A stretch of 64,000 nucleotides of DNA from Prevotella sp. E9-3 (lineage in GTDB: Bacteria > Bacteroidota > Bacteroidia > Bacteroidales > Bacteroidaceae): positions 1,984,001 through 2,048,000 of the forward strand of contig NZ_CP091786.1 in assembly GCF_022024015.1 (NCBI RefSeq), in the 5' to 3' direction. The position numbers and the translations under genes are program-made. Numbering within the stretch: the first letter of the stretch is position 1; each line of letters starts with the position of its first letter. The notes beneath the pieces are model-generated. The model searched no databases, was not told the DNA's origin, and worked only from the letters and a program-made list of their open reading frames with translations. This document shows, in pieces, positions 34,277 through 42,393 of the stretch.

Positions 34277-35722
34277 ATGGAAAATAGCAAAATACAATTT
34301 TTGAAGAAAAGTTACCTGCTGTTTATGGCTATGCTCGCTTTCACTCTGATAGTCCATGCACAGACAGCAAATGATAACCCTCGCGAACGCCTATGGCAAA
34401 CGTTTCTCACACCGCCCGACAGCATCCGCGTAGGATGCTACTATTATTGGGTGAACGAACAGGTGGATCCTAAAGGTGTTGTTGCCGACTTGGAGTGGAT
34501 GAAGGAGAACGGCATTACCTTGGCATTCCTTGCCACCGACATTCGCAACCGAACGACATCGGATAATCCTTGGGAGGGGCAGGCTTTCGGCAAAAACAAA
34601 TTTCAGAGCCGCCTGTGGTGGAAGAATCTGCGTACGGCACTGAAAACAGCCGGTCGGCTGGGCATCGAGATGGGCTTGTTCAACTGTCCAGGATGGAGTC
34701 AGTCTGGTGGGCCATGGGTGAAGCCCGAGGAAGCTATGCGCAACTGGACGTCCCATGGCATAGAAGTCTGTAAGACCAAAGAGGGCACCGACGTAATGTG
34801 CTCTCCCTGTTCGCCCGATGCACAGGGGCTGGAGGTAGACAAACTCTCGAAGGTGCACGTGCAGAAACACTTCGAGGCATTCATTGGTGAGATTCTGCGC
34901 CGTATCCCTCAGAAGGACCGCCCCACGCTGACCACCGTTGTTGTGGACAGTTGGGAACGTGGCAAGCAGAACTATACCGATTCTATCTTCTCAAAGTTCC
35001 GTCAGCGATACGGGTATGAACTTGACTATACCAATCCCGATTGTAAGAAGGACCTTGACAGGCTCATTGCCGACCTGGTAGCTTCAGAGTATATGGGCGG
35101 ACTGACAGAGAAAGCCCATCAGTACGGACTGCGCACATGGTGCGAGCCCTATGCCCACAGTCCCTTCCCTGCCAACAGCATCACCTACGGCAGCGCTGCC
35201 GACGAAGTGGCAGCAGAGTTTTGGGTGGGTGACCGCAAGTTCCGCCAGAAAGAGGTAGATGCAGCTCTCGGTTCCGCACGTCGCAGTGGCAAGAACAGAG
35301 TATGGGCTGAGAGTTTCACCGATGGTTGGCCTGAACTGGCCAAGGACGACTGGAGCTTTGAGAAGCTAAAGCCCATAGCTGACCGCTATTTCCACGCTGG
35401 AATAAACGCCAGCATCCTTCATGTAATGATTTCTCAGCCGGGCGATGACAGCAAACCCGCTGTGCGCCCTTGGTTCGGCACCTACTTCGACCGTCGCAGC
35501 CAGCATGCATCCGACCTGAAGCCACTTGTTACCTATCTTCGCCGCTGCAACTTCATGCTGCAGTTGGGCAAGCCGTTGGATGGTGCTAACGACTGTCGCA
35601 TCTTATCCGATGGTACCGTCATCTGCTTTACTGATGATTCTCTGTTTGAGGTCACCTTCCCCGACGGACACCAGGAGTTGTGGAATCCGATGCAAGGGAT
35701 TACGACAACAGGGATGGAATAG
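34277..35722 (+). CDS. Truncated GH106-like glycoside hydrolase
   Basis: 481 aa with a signal peptide (FMAMLAFTLIVHA). The body resembles the N-terminal catalytic part of GH106/alpha-L-rhamnosidase-type enzymes: PPDSIRVGCYYYW, DLEWMKENGITLAFLA, and NCPGWSQSGGPWVKPEEAM. Family members usually exceed 900 aa with C-terminal beta domains. Here the reading jumps from MLQLGKPLDGANDC into a short ILSDGTVICFTDDSLF tail and stops 55 bp before a MITE-like element. An internal or terminal deletion is likely, and activity is doubtful. Confidence 0.7.
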   Translation: MENSKIQFLKKSYLLFMAMLAFTLIVHAQTANDNPRERLWQTFLTPPDSIRVGCYYYWVNEQVDPKGVVADLEWMKENGITLAFLATDIRNRTTSDNPWEGQAFGKNKFQSRLWWKNLRTALKTAGRLGIEMGLFNCPGWSQSGGPWVKPEEAMRNWTSHGIEVCKTKEGTDVMCSPCSPDAQGLEVDKLSKVHVQKHFEAFIGEILRRIPQKDRPTLTTVVVDSWERGKQNYTDSIFSKFRQRYGYELDYTNPDCKKDLDRLIADLVASEYMGGLTEKAHQYGLRTWCEPYAHSPFPANSITYGSAADEVAAEFWVGDRKFRQKEVDAALGSARRSGKNRVWAESFTDGWPELAKDDWSFEKLKPIADRYFHAGINASILHVMISQPGDDSKPAVRPWFGTYFDRRSQHASDLKPLVTYLRRCNFMLQLGKPLDGANDCRILSDGTVICFTDDSLFEVTFPDGHQELWNPMQGITTTGME

Positions 35723-35776
35723 AATGTGAATTCCAATTTAACGAATTGACACAAATATGGATTTCAAAAATAAAAT

Positions 35777-35995
35777 TATTGCTGTCCGCTAAAACTTTTT
35801 AATCCACATAAAAATTAAGGTCGGTATCCTCGCTTGGATTCCGACCTTTTTGTTATTTTTGTTTTTGCGACAAAACATCAATAACATGAACAAAGGTACT
35901 TTATCGGACAGCCGATGTATGGTCAGTTGATTTCTTTGCTTGACAGGTCAAAAATTATCATTTTGTCGCTTTTCAACTTTTAGCGGACAGCAATA
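35777..35995. mobile_element. MITE-like remnant of an IS with DUF4372 transposase
   Basis: Perfect 18-bp terminal inverted repeats (TATTGCTGTCCGCTAAAA at 35777-35794 and its complement at 35978-35995) enclose 219 bp in total. Inside, an ATG at 35886 starts MNKGTL and, after a small frameshift, GQPMYGQLISLLDRSKII, the N-terminus of a DUF4372/IS4-type transposase. The rest of the transposase is deleted. A strong hairpin (35817-35851) precedes the ORF start. No clear target duplication. Confidence 0.8.
35817..35851 (+). terminator. Hairpin terminator inside the MITE-like element
   Basis: Arms AAGGTCGGTATCC / GGATTCCGACCTT with a short loop, followed by TTTTTG. Probably blocks read-through into the former transposase gene. 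Confidence 0.7.
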
Positions 35996-36053
35996 GTTTA
36001 ATTTAAATCTCCCTATATATAAAGCGGAATAAACTAAACCTATTTTTCACTAA

Positions 36054-37103
36054 TTATTTCATATTGTATTTGTTAAGGAATCTAGCAATCTCTGGATAGA
36101 AATCGTTAAGCGTAGAATACTGTTCACGATGGGTAGCATAATAGCGTAGAGCAGAAACAACATCAAGCACCCAGGGGAAGCCATTTTGCATCGTTTCTAT
36201 GTTTAGCATATTCATGGCAAACTGATTAAAGCCATTCTCGTAGAAATAGACAATGACAGCAGCTCTAACAAGACTTTCGTTGATGACGATGTGCCAGTCA
36301 TCATAGTGCTGCTTCTCCATAACTGATTGTGAGGATTGGAATAGTTTTTTTCCCACTTCTTGCATAGCTTTTTCATTTTTTTCCAAAAGCGGATTGACAA
36401 AGGAGTGATTGAACTCATGGAGTGGAAGGCTAGTATCGAACAGCAGACGACCAGTTCGAGGATTCAGATTGTAGCCACAGACAGCGAATACCTCACGTGG
36501 CTGACCAGGCAGTTGTCGGGAAGCACCATTGTTGGTTGATCCATAGGTAAAGCCTATGATTATTCTGAATTGCTCTGTAGGTGCAGCACCATTATAGAAT
36601 TTCCCATACCAATCAGTATGAATATATGGTATGACATTGGTATCGTATTGTTTCAAAAAGTCACTATAGAAATTCTGATGTTGCTCAAAGAACTCATGAA
36701 AGCGTGAATCTGCATAGAATTTGTTAAGACGCTTCACGAAGTCGTCAAGGTCAACATTCTGCCAGCCACCAGTGAGTTCGGCACGATTGCCGACAAGCTT
36801 TACTTTACCTTTTTCTATTTCCAGATGAACCGCCATATTCGTCACCCGTTCGTAGGCAATGCCATTTTTGTCACGTAGCTCCTTATAGTAAGCGACAGTC
36901 GGATGCTCACGGTATTGTGCAAACCATGCTTCAGTATCTTTAGAATACTGGCCGGCAAGGTCTTTGCTGAATTCTTGAAACCCCGCAGTACGCGAAAGGA
37001 TTCCCATCAGTTCTACAGTCTCAGATACTTCCGATTTAATATGTCCAGACGCAAAAATTGAAAGCAGAGAGAACAGAATAGTAACAAAAGTTTTCTTTTG
37101 CAT
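36054..37103 (-). CDS. Exported DUF4932-type putative zinc metallopeptidase
   Basis: 349 aa from ATG 37103 (MQKKTFV; an ATG at 37115 would add four residues). Signal peptide 1-20. A zincin motif HEFNH is at 229-233 (LPLHEFNHSFVNPL), with a candidate third ligand/Glu downstream in INESLVRAAVIVYF. This combination fits DUF4932, whose substrate is unknown. No homologous neighbour. The upstream region carries a short wHTH gene remnant and a dyad (37340-37357). Confidence 0.75.
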   Translation of the reverse strand: MQKKTFVTILFSLLSIFASGHIKSEVSETVELMGILSRTAGFQEFSKDLAGQYSKDTEAWFAQYREHPTVAYYKELRDKNGIAYERVTNMAVHLEIEKGKVKLVGNRAELTGGWQNVDLDDFVKRLNKFYADSRFHEFFEQHQNFYSDFLKQYDTNVIPYIHTDWYGKFYNGAAPTEQFRIIIGFTYGSTNNGASRQLPGQPREVFAVCGYNLNPRTGRLLFDTSLPLHEFNHSFVNPLLEKNEKAMQEVGKKLFQSSQSVMEKQHYDDWHIVINESLVRAAVIVYFYENGFNQFAMNMLNIETMQNGFPWVLDVVSALRYYATHREQYSTLNDFYPEIARFLNKYNMK

Positions 37104-37195
37104 ATTATTATACATTTTTGATAACGTTTGATCAATTAAATGCCGGGATTCAAGAGAGATTGTATATCGTTAGTATACTCAGCATCTTACATCAC

Positions 37196-37312
37196 TTAAT
37201 GTGTCACAAACACTCTCCAACTACCGTCCTTTTCTCCACTTTCAACATACTTCTTCTGAATCAGCTGGTCAAGGAGTTTTTGAATAGCGGCAATACTGAT
37301 GCCTGTTATCAT
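37196..37312 (-). pseudogene. Remnant of a winged-helix C-terminal domain
   Basis: 38 codons, MITGISIAAIQKLLDQLIQK then KYVESGEKDGSWRVFVTH, resembling the C-terminal winged helix of AlbA/ATP-dependent-helicase-like regulators common in Bacteroidales. The start codon coincides with a TATCTTTGC promoter box, so upstream coding sequence is gone. Probably a 5'-deleted gene; a real leaderless small protein is possible. Confidence 0.5.
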
Positions 37313-37339
37313 GCTGCAAAGATATAAAATATTTTAAAT

Positions 37340-37357
37340 GGTTGTAACATTACAACC
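37340..37357. promoter_or_regulatory. Dyad GGTTGTAA-CA-TTACAACC
   Basis: Perfect 8-bp arms with 2-bp spacer, 15 bp upstream of a - strand TATCTTTG box (37317-37324). Operator role for the DUF4932 gene or the remnant is inferred. Confidence 0.45.
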
Positions 37358-37523
37358 TTTCTTAACACAATTCACTCTTTTTTTTTGAAACATCACAAAA
37401 AATACATTAAAAACAACCTTTTATCTGAACATAACAGAGACTATAACACTATTTAAAAAAAGCAATATTTGAATTGCCATCCAAAAAAGAGAGACTAAAG
37501 CAAGGTTTATTTGGGCAAGGCTC

Positions 37524-37574
37524 GGTTTAGTTTAGTTTAATCCCATATATAATATCCATAACCTAAACTAAACC
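37524..37574. repeat. Inverted repeat GGTTTAGTTTAG / CTAAACTAAACC
   Basis: Two perfect 12-bp arms separated by 27 AT-rich bases, in the otherwise featureless 37358-37676 gap. It lies past the phosphate transporter gene in its reading direction. No T tract follows, so a terminator is uncertain. Confidence 0.6.
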
Positions 37575-37676
37575 TTATATCTTCCTGCTATAATATATAT
37601 GCTACGCAGAAGGGACAAAATGTTGGGGGAAATCGGCGTGAAAGCTTAGCTTGTACACATCGACAGCCAACGTGCA

Positions 37677-39956
37677 TTACTCATCAAACTTGCTTGCCCC
37701 TCTCACTGTATGGCGCAAAGCACTGAGAAGCTGTTGTGACTCCTGAACCAAATTCAGAAATACTGTCATGCTTTCAATATTGAGTTGCTTTGCTTGAATG
37801 TCGTGAATGATAGTACGTCGATAATCGGAAAGCTGTGATTGTAGTTTATCTGCATCACCACGTATCAACGCCATTGTTTCGGCTTGGCAGGCCCGGTTAA
37901 TGAGTTGTAATATCTCATTGCGCATCTGTATAAACTCCTGGATATATTTGCTTGGCACCGGACTAAAGTTATTGCCAACATGCTCTAAACATGGCTCGCC
38001 CATACGTTTCAAACCATATACCATTTGTGCAAGCGAGTTGATGGTCAGAAAGTACCATGTGCCCTTTTCTATACTCAACACAGGGTCTATTCGCCGTTGA
38101 GCTATTATTTGTTTGCGTCGCTGACGTTTTATATCCTTTCGCTGGTTTTCGGTTATCGCTGTTGTACGTTTTAGCGTGCGATAATCCTCATAAAAGAATG
38201 CATCGGTCATCGACTTATAAGTCTCTGCAATCAATTGTAGATGGTTTGTGATGGTTATTGCCACATGTTGTCGAAGCAGTACCCAACATTCTGTTTTATC
38301 GCTACTACGAACAATCCTATCAAACAATTCGTCGGCCTCACTGGTCTTGTTGATGTTTCTATAGCGCAGGTGGCTTCGAATAAGCAAGAAGATGGCTATT
38401 GCAATGGCGGCTGCCATTGCCACAAACGATCCAAAGAACAGGACTATGCAGACGAGGAAGCACGACATGAACGCCACACCTGCCGTGACGAACCAACCTC
38501 CTATGACCGATAGTACGCCAGTGATACGGAACACAGCACTTTCGCGACTCCATGCTCGGTCTGCCAGCGAAGTACCCATAGCCACCATAAAGGTGACATA
38601 GGTGGTGGATAGCGGCAGTTTAAGCGATGTACCCAATGCCACCAGCGCCCCAGCAAGCACCAGATTGACTGTTGCACGAATCTCATCGAAGGCGGCTCCC
38701 CGTTTCAACACAGCAGCATCGGCATTAAAACGTGAGTCAATCCAACGCGCTACCCCACTCGGCACTAATGCTGTCAGGCCGCTAGCTATACTTCTCGACA
38801 TGCGCACCAACGTCCGTGCTACGCCACTCGAACCGAACATCTCGTCGCCCTCATCCTGTCGCGAGAGGTCAACCGAGGTCTTCACAACGTTCTGCGCCTT
38901 CTTCGAAAATACTAGTGCGAGCACCATCACCACACCAGCAGCAATGAGATACGGGGCGGGCGTATGAGCACTATCCATCAGCGAGCGCATCATAAAGTTC
39001 TGTGCTTCGCCGTTACCGTTGGCCATGTAGTCCTGATAAGCCTCAAGTCCAGTAAGTGGCACGCCCACAAAGTTCACAAGATCGTTGCCAGCAAAAGCCA
39101 TTGCCAGAGCGAAGGTGCCCAACAGAACAACGCACTTTAGTACGGGCAACTTCATAGCGCTCATCAGCGTCATAAATAATGAGAAAACGATAGTGCCTCC
39201 GCCAATAATCAACCATGTATTCTGACTAACCATTTCTTTCAACTCAGGCGTCATCAACGTGCTACCCTTCAATCCGTTGATCAGCAGGAACCAAACAATG
39301 ACCGTCACAGATAGTCCGCCAAAGATACCAATCTTCAGCGACGATGCAACCAAACTTCCCATCTTGCCAGACTGATCTGTCGTTCTCCCGTTCACACGGT
39401 AGGTAAAAGTGAAAACAATGCGTGCCACCCACTGTACCAGCATGCCGAGGACAAACGCAATGGCAACACTAAGGAAAATGCCAAGAATAACCGAAATGGC
39501 TTTCTCCGTGTTCAACAAATCACCTAATGAAAGCAACGTACCGTCAGCTGCCGTTGCTCCATAGAGTATCTGTAACAGGGCGATGGCAAAGGCTCCGCCC
39601 AGCAGTTCGAAAACCATCGAGACGGTGGTGGATGTCGGCATTCCGAGCGTATTGAACATGTCGAGCAGCACCACGTCGGTCACCATGACAGCCAGGAATA
39701 CACACATCACGTCGTAGAACGAGAAATACTGTGGTGTCATGATGCCGTGTCGTGCCACATCCATCATGCCATTGCTTAGTGTTGCCCCTGCAAACACACC
39801 AACAGCAGCTATCGTCACCACCGTTCTGTACCTTGCCACCTTGGCACCGATGGCAGAGTTCAGAAAGTTTACTGCGTCATTGCTTACGCCAACCACAAGG
39901 TCGAACACCGCAAGTACAATCAGAAATATAACTATTCCAAGAAATAAAGTATTCAT
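37677..39956 (-). CDS. PiT-family inorganic phosphate transporter with PhoU-like C-terminal domain
   Basis: 759 aa. Two homologous PHO4 membrane halves: DLVVGVSNDAVNFLNSAIGAK with the GANDVANAF-type motif near the N-terminus and LSTTYVTFMVAMGTSLADRAW in the second half, about 12 membrane segments. Residues ~545-759 are soluble and helical (ECWVLLRQHVAITITNHLQLI and EFIQMRNEILQLI), resembling PhoU/DUF47. PhoU-like proteins usually are separate subunits that gate PiT carriers; here the regulator is fused. It overlaps or abuts the DUF2490 gene (9 bp apart) and shares its promoter. Confidence 0.92.
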   Translation of the reverse strand: MNTLFLGIVIFLIVLAVFDLVVGVSNDAVNFLNSAIGAKVARYRTVVTIAAVGVFAGATLSNGMMDVARHGIMTPQYFSFYDVMCVFLAVMVTDVVLLDMFNTLGMPTSTTVSMVFELLGGAFAIALLQILYGATAADGTLLSLGDLLNTEKAISVILGIFLSVAIAFVLGMLVQWVARIVFTFTYRVNGRTTDQSGKMGSLVASSLKIGIFGGLSVTVIVWFLLINGLKGSTLMTPELKEMVSQNTWLIIGGGTIVFSLFMTLMSAMKLPVLKCVVLLGTFALAMAFAGNDLVNFVGVPLTGLEAYQDYMANGNGEAQNFMMRSLMDSAHTPAPYLIAAGVVMVLALVFSKKAQNVVKTSVDLSRQDEGDEMFGSSGVARTLVRMSRSIASGLTALVPSGVARWIDSRFNADAAVLKRGAAFDEIRATVNLVLAGALVALGTSLKLPLSTTYVTFMVAMGTSLADRAWSRESAVFRITGVLSVIGGWFVTAGVAFMSCFLVCIVLFFGSFVAMAAAIAIAIFLLIRSHLRYRNINKTSEADELFDRIVRSSDKTECWVLLRQHVAITITNHLQLIAETYKSMTDAFFYEDYRTLKRTTAITENQRKDIKRQRRKQIIAQRRIDPVLSIEKGTWYFLTINSLAQMVYGLKRMGEPCLEHVGNNFSPVPSKYIQEFIQMRNEILQLINRACQAETMALIRGDADKLQSQLSDYRRTIIHDIQAKQLNIESMTVFLNLVQESQQLLSALRHTVRGASKFDE

Positions 39957-39965
39957 ATATGCGCG

Positions 39966-40691
39966 TTATAAGTTGTAAATGTATTCCGTAGTAAGTATAT
40001 GGAGCATCTTGTCCAGACTGTCTGTTGATTTCTTCAGGTTTAGCATATAGCCGATGTTGACGGAATGGTGCAGACTGAAGCGATGTCCTGTACCGACTGT
40101 CAGCCGAATCTCGTCTATTGTGAATCCTTCTCCCATGTTGTTGAACATCTCGGCAGATGTGAAAGGCTCCCATTTCGACTGTGCCATTGCCATCACAGCC
40201 TTAATACGGCTGCGCAGATGATGCTCGTGCTGAGCATCAATGTCATGTCTCGCCATCCGGTAGGTGTATTGGTATCTTTCCCTTAGCGATAAATGAAGCC
40301 AACCATTGACAGATATAGAGGGTACTACATCCGCCATGAAGCGATGGTGCAGTAAAGAAACGGTTTCGCCACCTGTCGTTTGATTTTTAATGTGGAACTC
40401 GTAAGCGGCACCTAACTTGAAATGCCGATGAATCCTATACATGCTGTGGATGTCCAGTTTCCATCGGTCAATATACTCGCGCCTATGTTTTGTACGCAAT
40501 TCCGTGCCGATGCCTGCGTTCCAGTCAGCACTGATTTTCTTTTCCATACCGGCACTATACCAAACACCAAAATCATGCGTCGTTTGCGCCTTAGACAGCG
40601 CAACAAATACAAATGTCAGGAACACTGCGAGGATGATGTATCTCACCAAATTGACAATCTTGATGATTCTTTCAGCTTTTTCTTTATCCAT
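39966..40691 (-). CDS. DUF2490 outer-membrane-type protein
   Basis: 241 aa. An N-terminal hydrophobic segment (LVRYIILAVFLTFVFVALSKA) acts as a signal anchor or signal peptide. Alternating strands follow (DFGVWYSAGMEKKISADWNAG, LHLSLRERYQYTYRMARH) and end in an aromatic residue pattern suited to a small beta-barrel. DUF2490 members are unassigned. First gene of the operon with the phosphate transporter, so an outer-membrane role in phosphate acquisition is plausible but inferred. Confidence 0.8.
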   Translation of the reverse strand: MDKEKAERIIKIVNLVRYIILAVFLTFVFVALSKAQTTHDFGVWYSAGMEKKISADWNAGIGTELRTKHRREYIDRWKLDIHSMYRIHRHFKLGAAYEFHIKNQTTGGETVSLLHHRFMADVVPSISVNGWLHLSLRERYQYTYRMARHDIDAQHEHHLRSRIKAVMAMAQSKWEPFTSAEMFNNMGEGFTIDEIRLTVGTGHRFSLHHSVNIGYMLNLKKSTDSLDKMLHILTTEYIYNL

Positions 40692-40738
40692 ACTTCTGTG
40701 TCAACTGAGGAATCTGTTCAAGCCCTCTGTTGACGCTG

Positions 40739-40746
40739 CAAAAGTA
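40739..40746 (-). promoter_or_regulatory. Promoter -7 box of the DUF2490-PiT operon
   Basis: TACTTTTG on the - strand, 48 bp before the start codon at 40691. Confidence 0.6.
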
Positions 40747-40769
40747 CAGACAGGATGTTACAAACGTGT

Positions 40770-40824
40770 TGCAAGGGTAATAAAGAATTATTGCAACCTC
40801 ACAATGTCATGAGATTGCAATAAC
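40770..40824. promoter_or_regulatory. Three TTGCAA sites upstream of the DUF2490-PiT promoter
   Basis: TTGCAA hexamers at 40770, 40792 and 40816, spaced 22 and 24 bp. The last two form a 36-bp imperfect palindrome with outer arms TTATTGCAA/TTGCAATAA and inner CTCA/TGAG. Likely operator array, regulator unknown. Confidence 0.5.
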
Positions 40825-40879
40825 AATGAAACGGCATTGTCACTAATACCGAACATCTGGCACAGGCAAGTGCCATACG

Positions 40880-40920
40880 AAAATCGACAAGCAAAGTCTC
40901 AATGCCTTGCTTGCCGATTT
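40880..40920 (-). terminator. Terminator after higBA
   Basis: Stem AAATCG-CAAGCAA / TTGCTTG-CGATTT with one mismatch; on the - strand it is followed by TTTTCG. It lies 52 bp beyond the higA stop. Confidence 0.65.
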
Positions 40921-40971
40921 ATCTGTCCATTGGCATATCTGTTTTATTGCTACGCCTTAATATTTTATCTC

Positions 40972-41316
40972 TCAGAAGATGGCCGCAATACGGCGAATCT
41001 GCTTTAGCTTCTCCATAAACGAGGCATCGCGCTCGGCCATCAGCATGTCGTATTCGTTCTGCATAGCCAGCAGAGGGGCGGCATCCACACCGAGAGCTGC
41101 CTCCATCATCATGGCCAGTTCGGGACTAAGCGACCGTTTGCCGTTAAGCATCTCGTTGAAGGCTGAATAGGAGATACCTATCTCCTTTGCCAGTCCGCGT
41201 TGCGAAATGCCACGATATTCCAGTTCATCCTTCAACACCTCGCCAGGATGGGTGGGCTGATAGGGCTTCAGATTATTTGCTATCATCTGCGGTTTTACTC
41301 CTTCAAGTGTGGTCAT
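40972..41316 (-). CDS. higA: HigA-type antitoxin
   Basis: 114 aa. XRE helix-turn-helix in the HigA/VapI arrangement: YQPTHPGEVLKDELEYRGISQRGLAKEIGISYSAFNEMLNGKRSLSPELA (in pieces). It binds its own promoter and neutralises the HigB toxin encoded 14 bp upstream. Toxin-first order is the usual higBA layout. Confidence 0.92.
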   Translation of the reverse strand: MTTLEGVKPQMIANNLKPYQPTHPGEVLKDELEYRGISQRGLAKEIGISYSAFNEMLNGKRSLSPELAMMMEAALGVDAAPLLAMQNEYDMLMAERDASFMEKLKQIRRIAAIF

Positions 41317-41330
41317 ATCTCGTCCTCCTT

Positions 41331-41648
41331 CTACTTATAATGGTTTGACAATTCTGTAATGTTACATATAGTGGCAATCTGCTTGCCAGCTTCCATGCTT
41401 TCAGTGAACTCAATGCGGTATTGATCGTTGACACGAACGGAGGATACCCCCTCTTTATCGCCATGCAGTTTCTCGTAGTGCAAGGAGCCGTACTTAGCCA
41501 GCCCTAAAACATTTTCCTGCTGTTTCATCAGGTTGACCACTTTTACATACTTGCTGACTATCTGAGGCTGAAAGCGGTGTTTCTTATCACTCGCCTTGCC
41601 CTCCGTATAGAGTTCCTGTAGGTATGTCTGCTCGAATGTAACTATCAT
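41331..41648 (-). CDS. higB: HigB-type RelE/ParE-superfamily toxin
   Basis: 105 aa from ATG 41648; the upstream ATG at 41666 precedes the promoter box and is rejected. The ribonuclease-fold core is recognised in LGLAKYGSLHYEKLHGDKEGVSSVRVNDQYRIEF, typical of HigB enzymes that cut ribosome-bound mRNA. Operon with higA; promoter box TACCTTTG at 41656-41663 (- strand). Confidence 0.92.
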   Translation of the reverse strand: MIVTFEQTYLQELYTEGKASDKKHRFQPQIVSKYVKVVNLMKQQENVLGLAKYGSLHYEKLHGDKEGVSSVRVNDQYRIEFTESMEAGKQIATICNITELSNHYK

Positions 41649-41655
41649 ACGGCTG

Positions 41656-41663
41656 CAAAGGTA
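41656..41663 (-). promoter_or_regulatory. higBA promoter -7 box
   Basis: TACCTTTG on the - strand, only 7 bp before the higB ATG, so the transcript has almost no leader. Confidence 0.65.
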
Positions 41664-41741
41664 CAAAAAGTTTTGGGTGTTCGCAAATATAAGAACAATT
41701 ATTTGCTGAAGATTAATATTAAGTATGCCTTGGGGGGGAAT

Positions 41742-42104
41742 TTACATATACCGTTTCATTTCCTCTCCCTCAACTCCTGCATACAACTCCAACAGACTCT
41801 TGGCAGGACTTGACTGAATTTTGGGAATCAGGACTTCTTCAACTTGGAAGAAGCCTACCTCTGCCCTCATGTGTATCTCAATTTTCAAGGGACGTTCATT
41901 CCCCCGTCCTATTTTAACCTTTTCGATAGCGTTTGCAGAATACTTGTGGATATCGCCTTCAGTCGGTTTTGACGGTATTTCCAAAGGAATGCGGGCACGT
42001 CCTTTGGTCATGTCACAACCGTCTGCAATAAGAATGATACCAGCCTCAACGGAATGGATAGGATGTGTAGCCATGTGTCCGATGATGCCCTCTATTGCGA
42101 TGGA
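41742..42104 (-). pseudogene. 5'-truncated HD-domain phosphohydrolase
   Basis: The frame carries recognisable HD-family sequence (EGIIGHMATHPIHSVEAGIIL) upstream of the first ATG (42074), right up to an in-frame stop at about 42105. The 110-codon remainder (IADGCDMTKGRARIPLEIP, HKYSANAIEKVKIGRG, FQVEEVLIPKIQSS) is the C-terminal half of the COG3294-type family. The catalytic N-terminal half is missing. Confidence 0.65.
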
Positions 42105-42107
42105 ACA

Positions 42108-42393
42108 TTAGTATGAACATTTAACGCATTTTATCGTAGTTTTACCCTAACCAATTAATACAAAATGCAGATTTTTACCAAAATGTTTGTTATATCAAAT
42201 AAAATCATCTACTTTTACACCGAAATGTTATAGCGATAAAATTTATAGCCATAAAATTATTTGAAGAAATTCAATGATAGAGTACGCGAAATGAACGAGC
42301 TTATGGAATTGCAACGCCAGGCGTACAACGATTATTCACAATTTGTGATAGTTAGAATGAAAGAAAGAACCCGATTATCAAAAAAGACAACCA
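42108..42393. other. Intergenic gap, no supported gene
   Basis: AT-rich. A 41-codon ORF begins at 42291 (MNELMELQRQAYNDYSQFV) and overlaps the nitroreductase start in another frame; I could not place it and treat it as a possible remnant. Confidence 0.4.
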
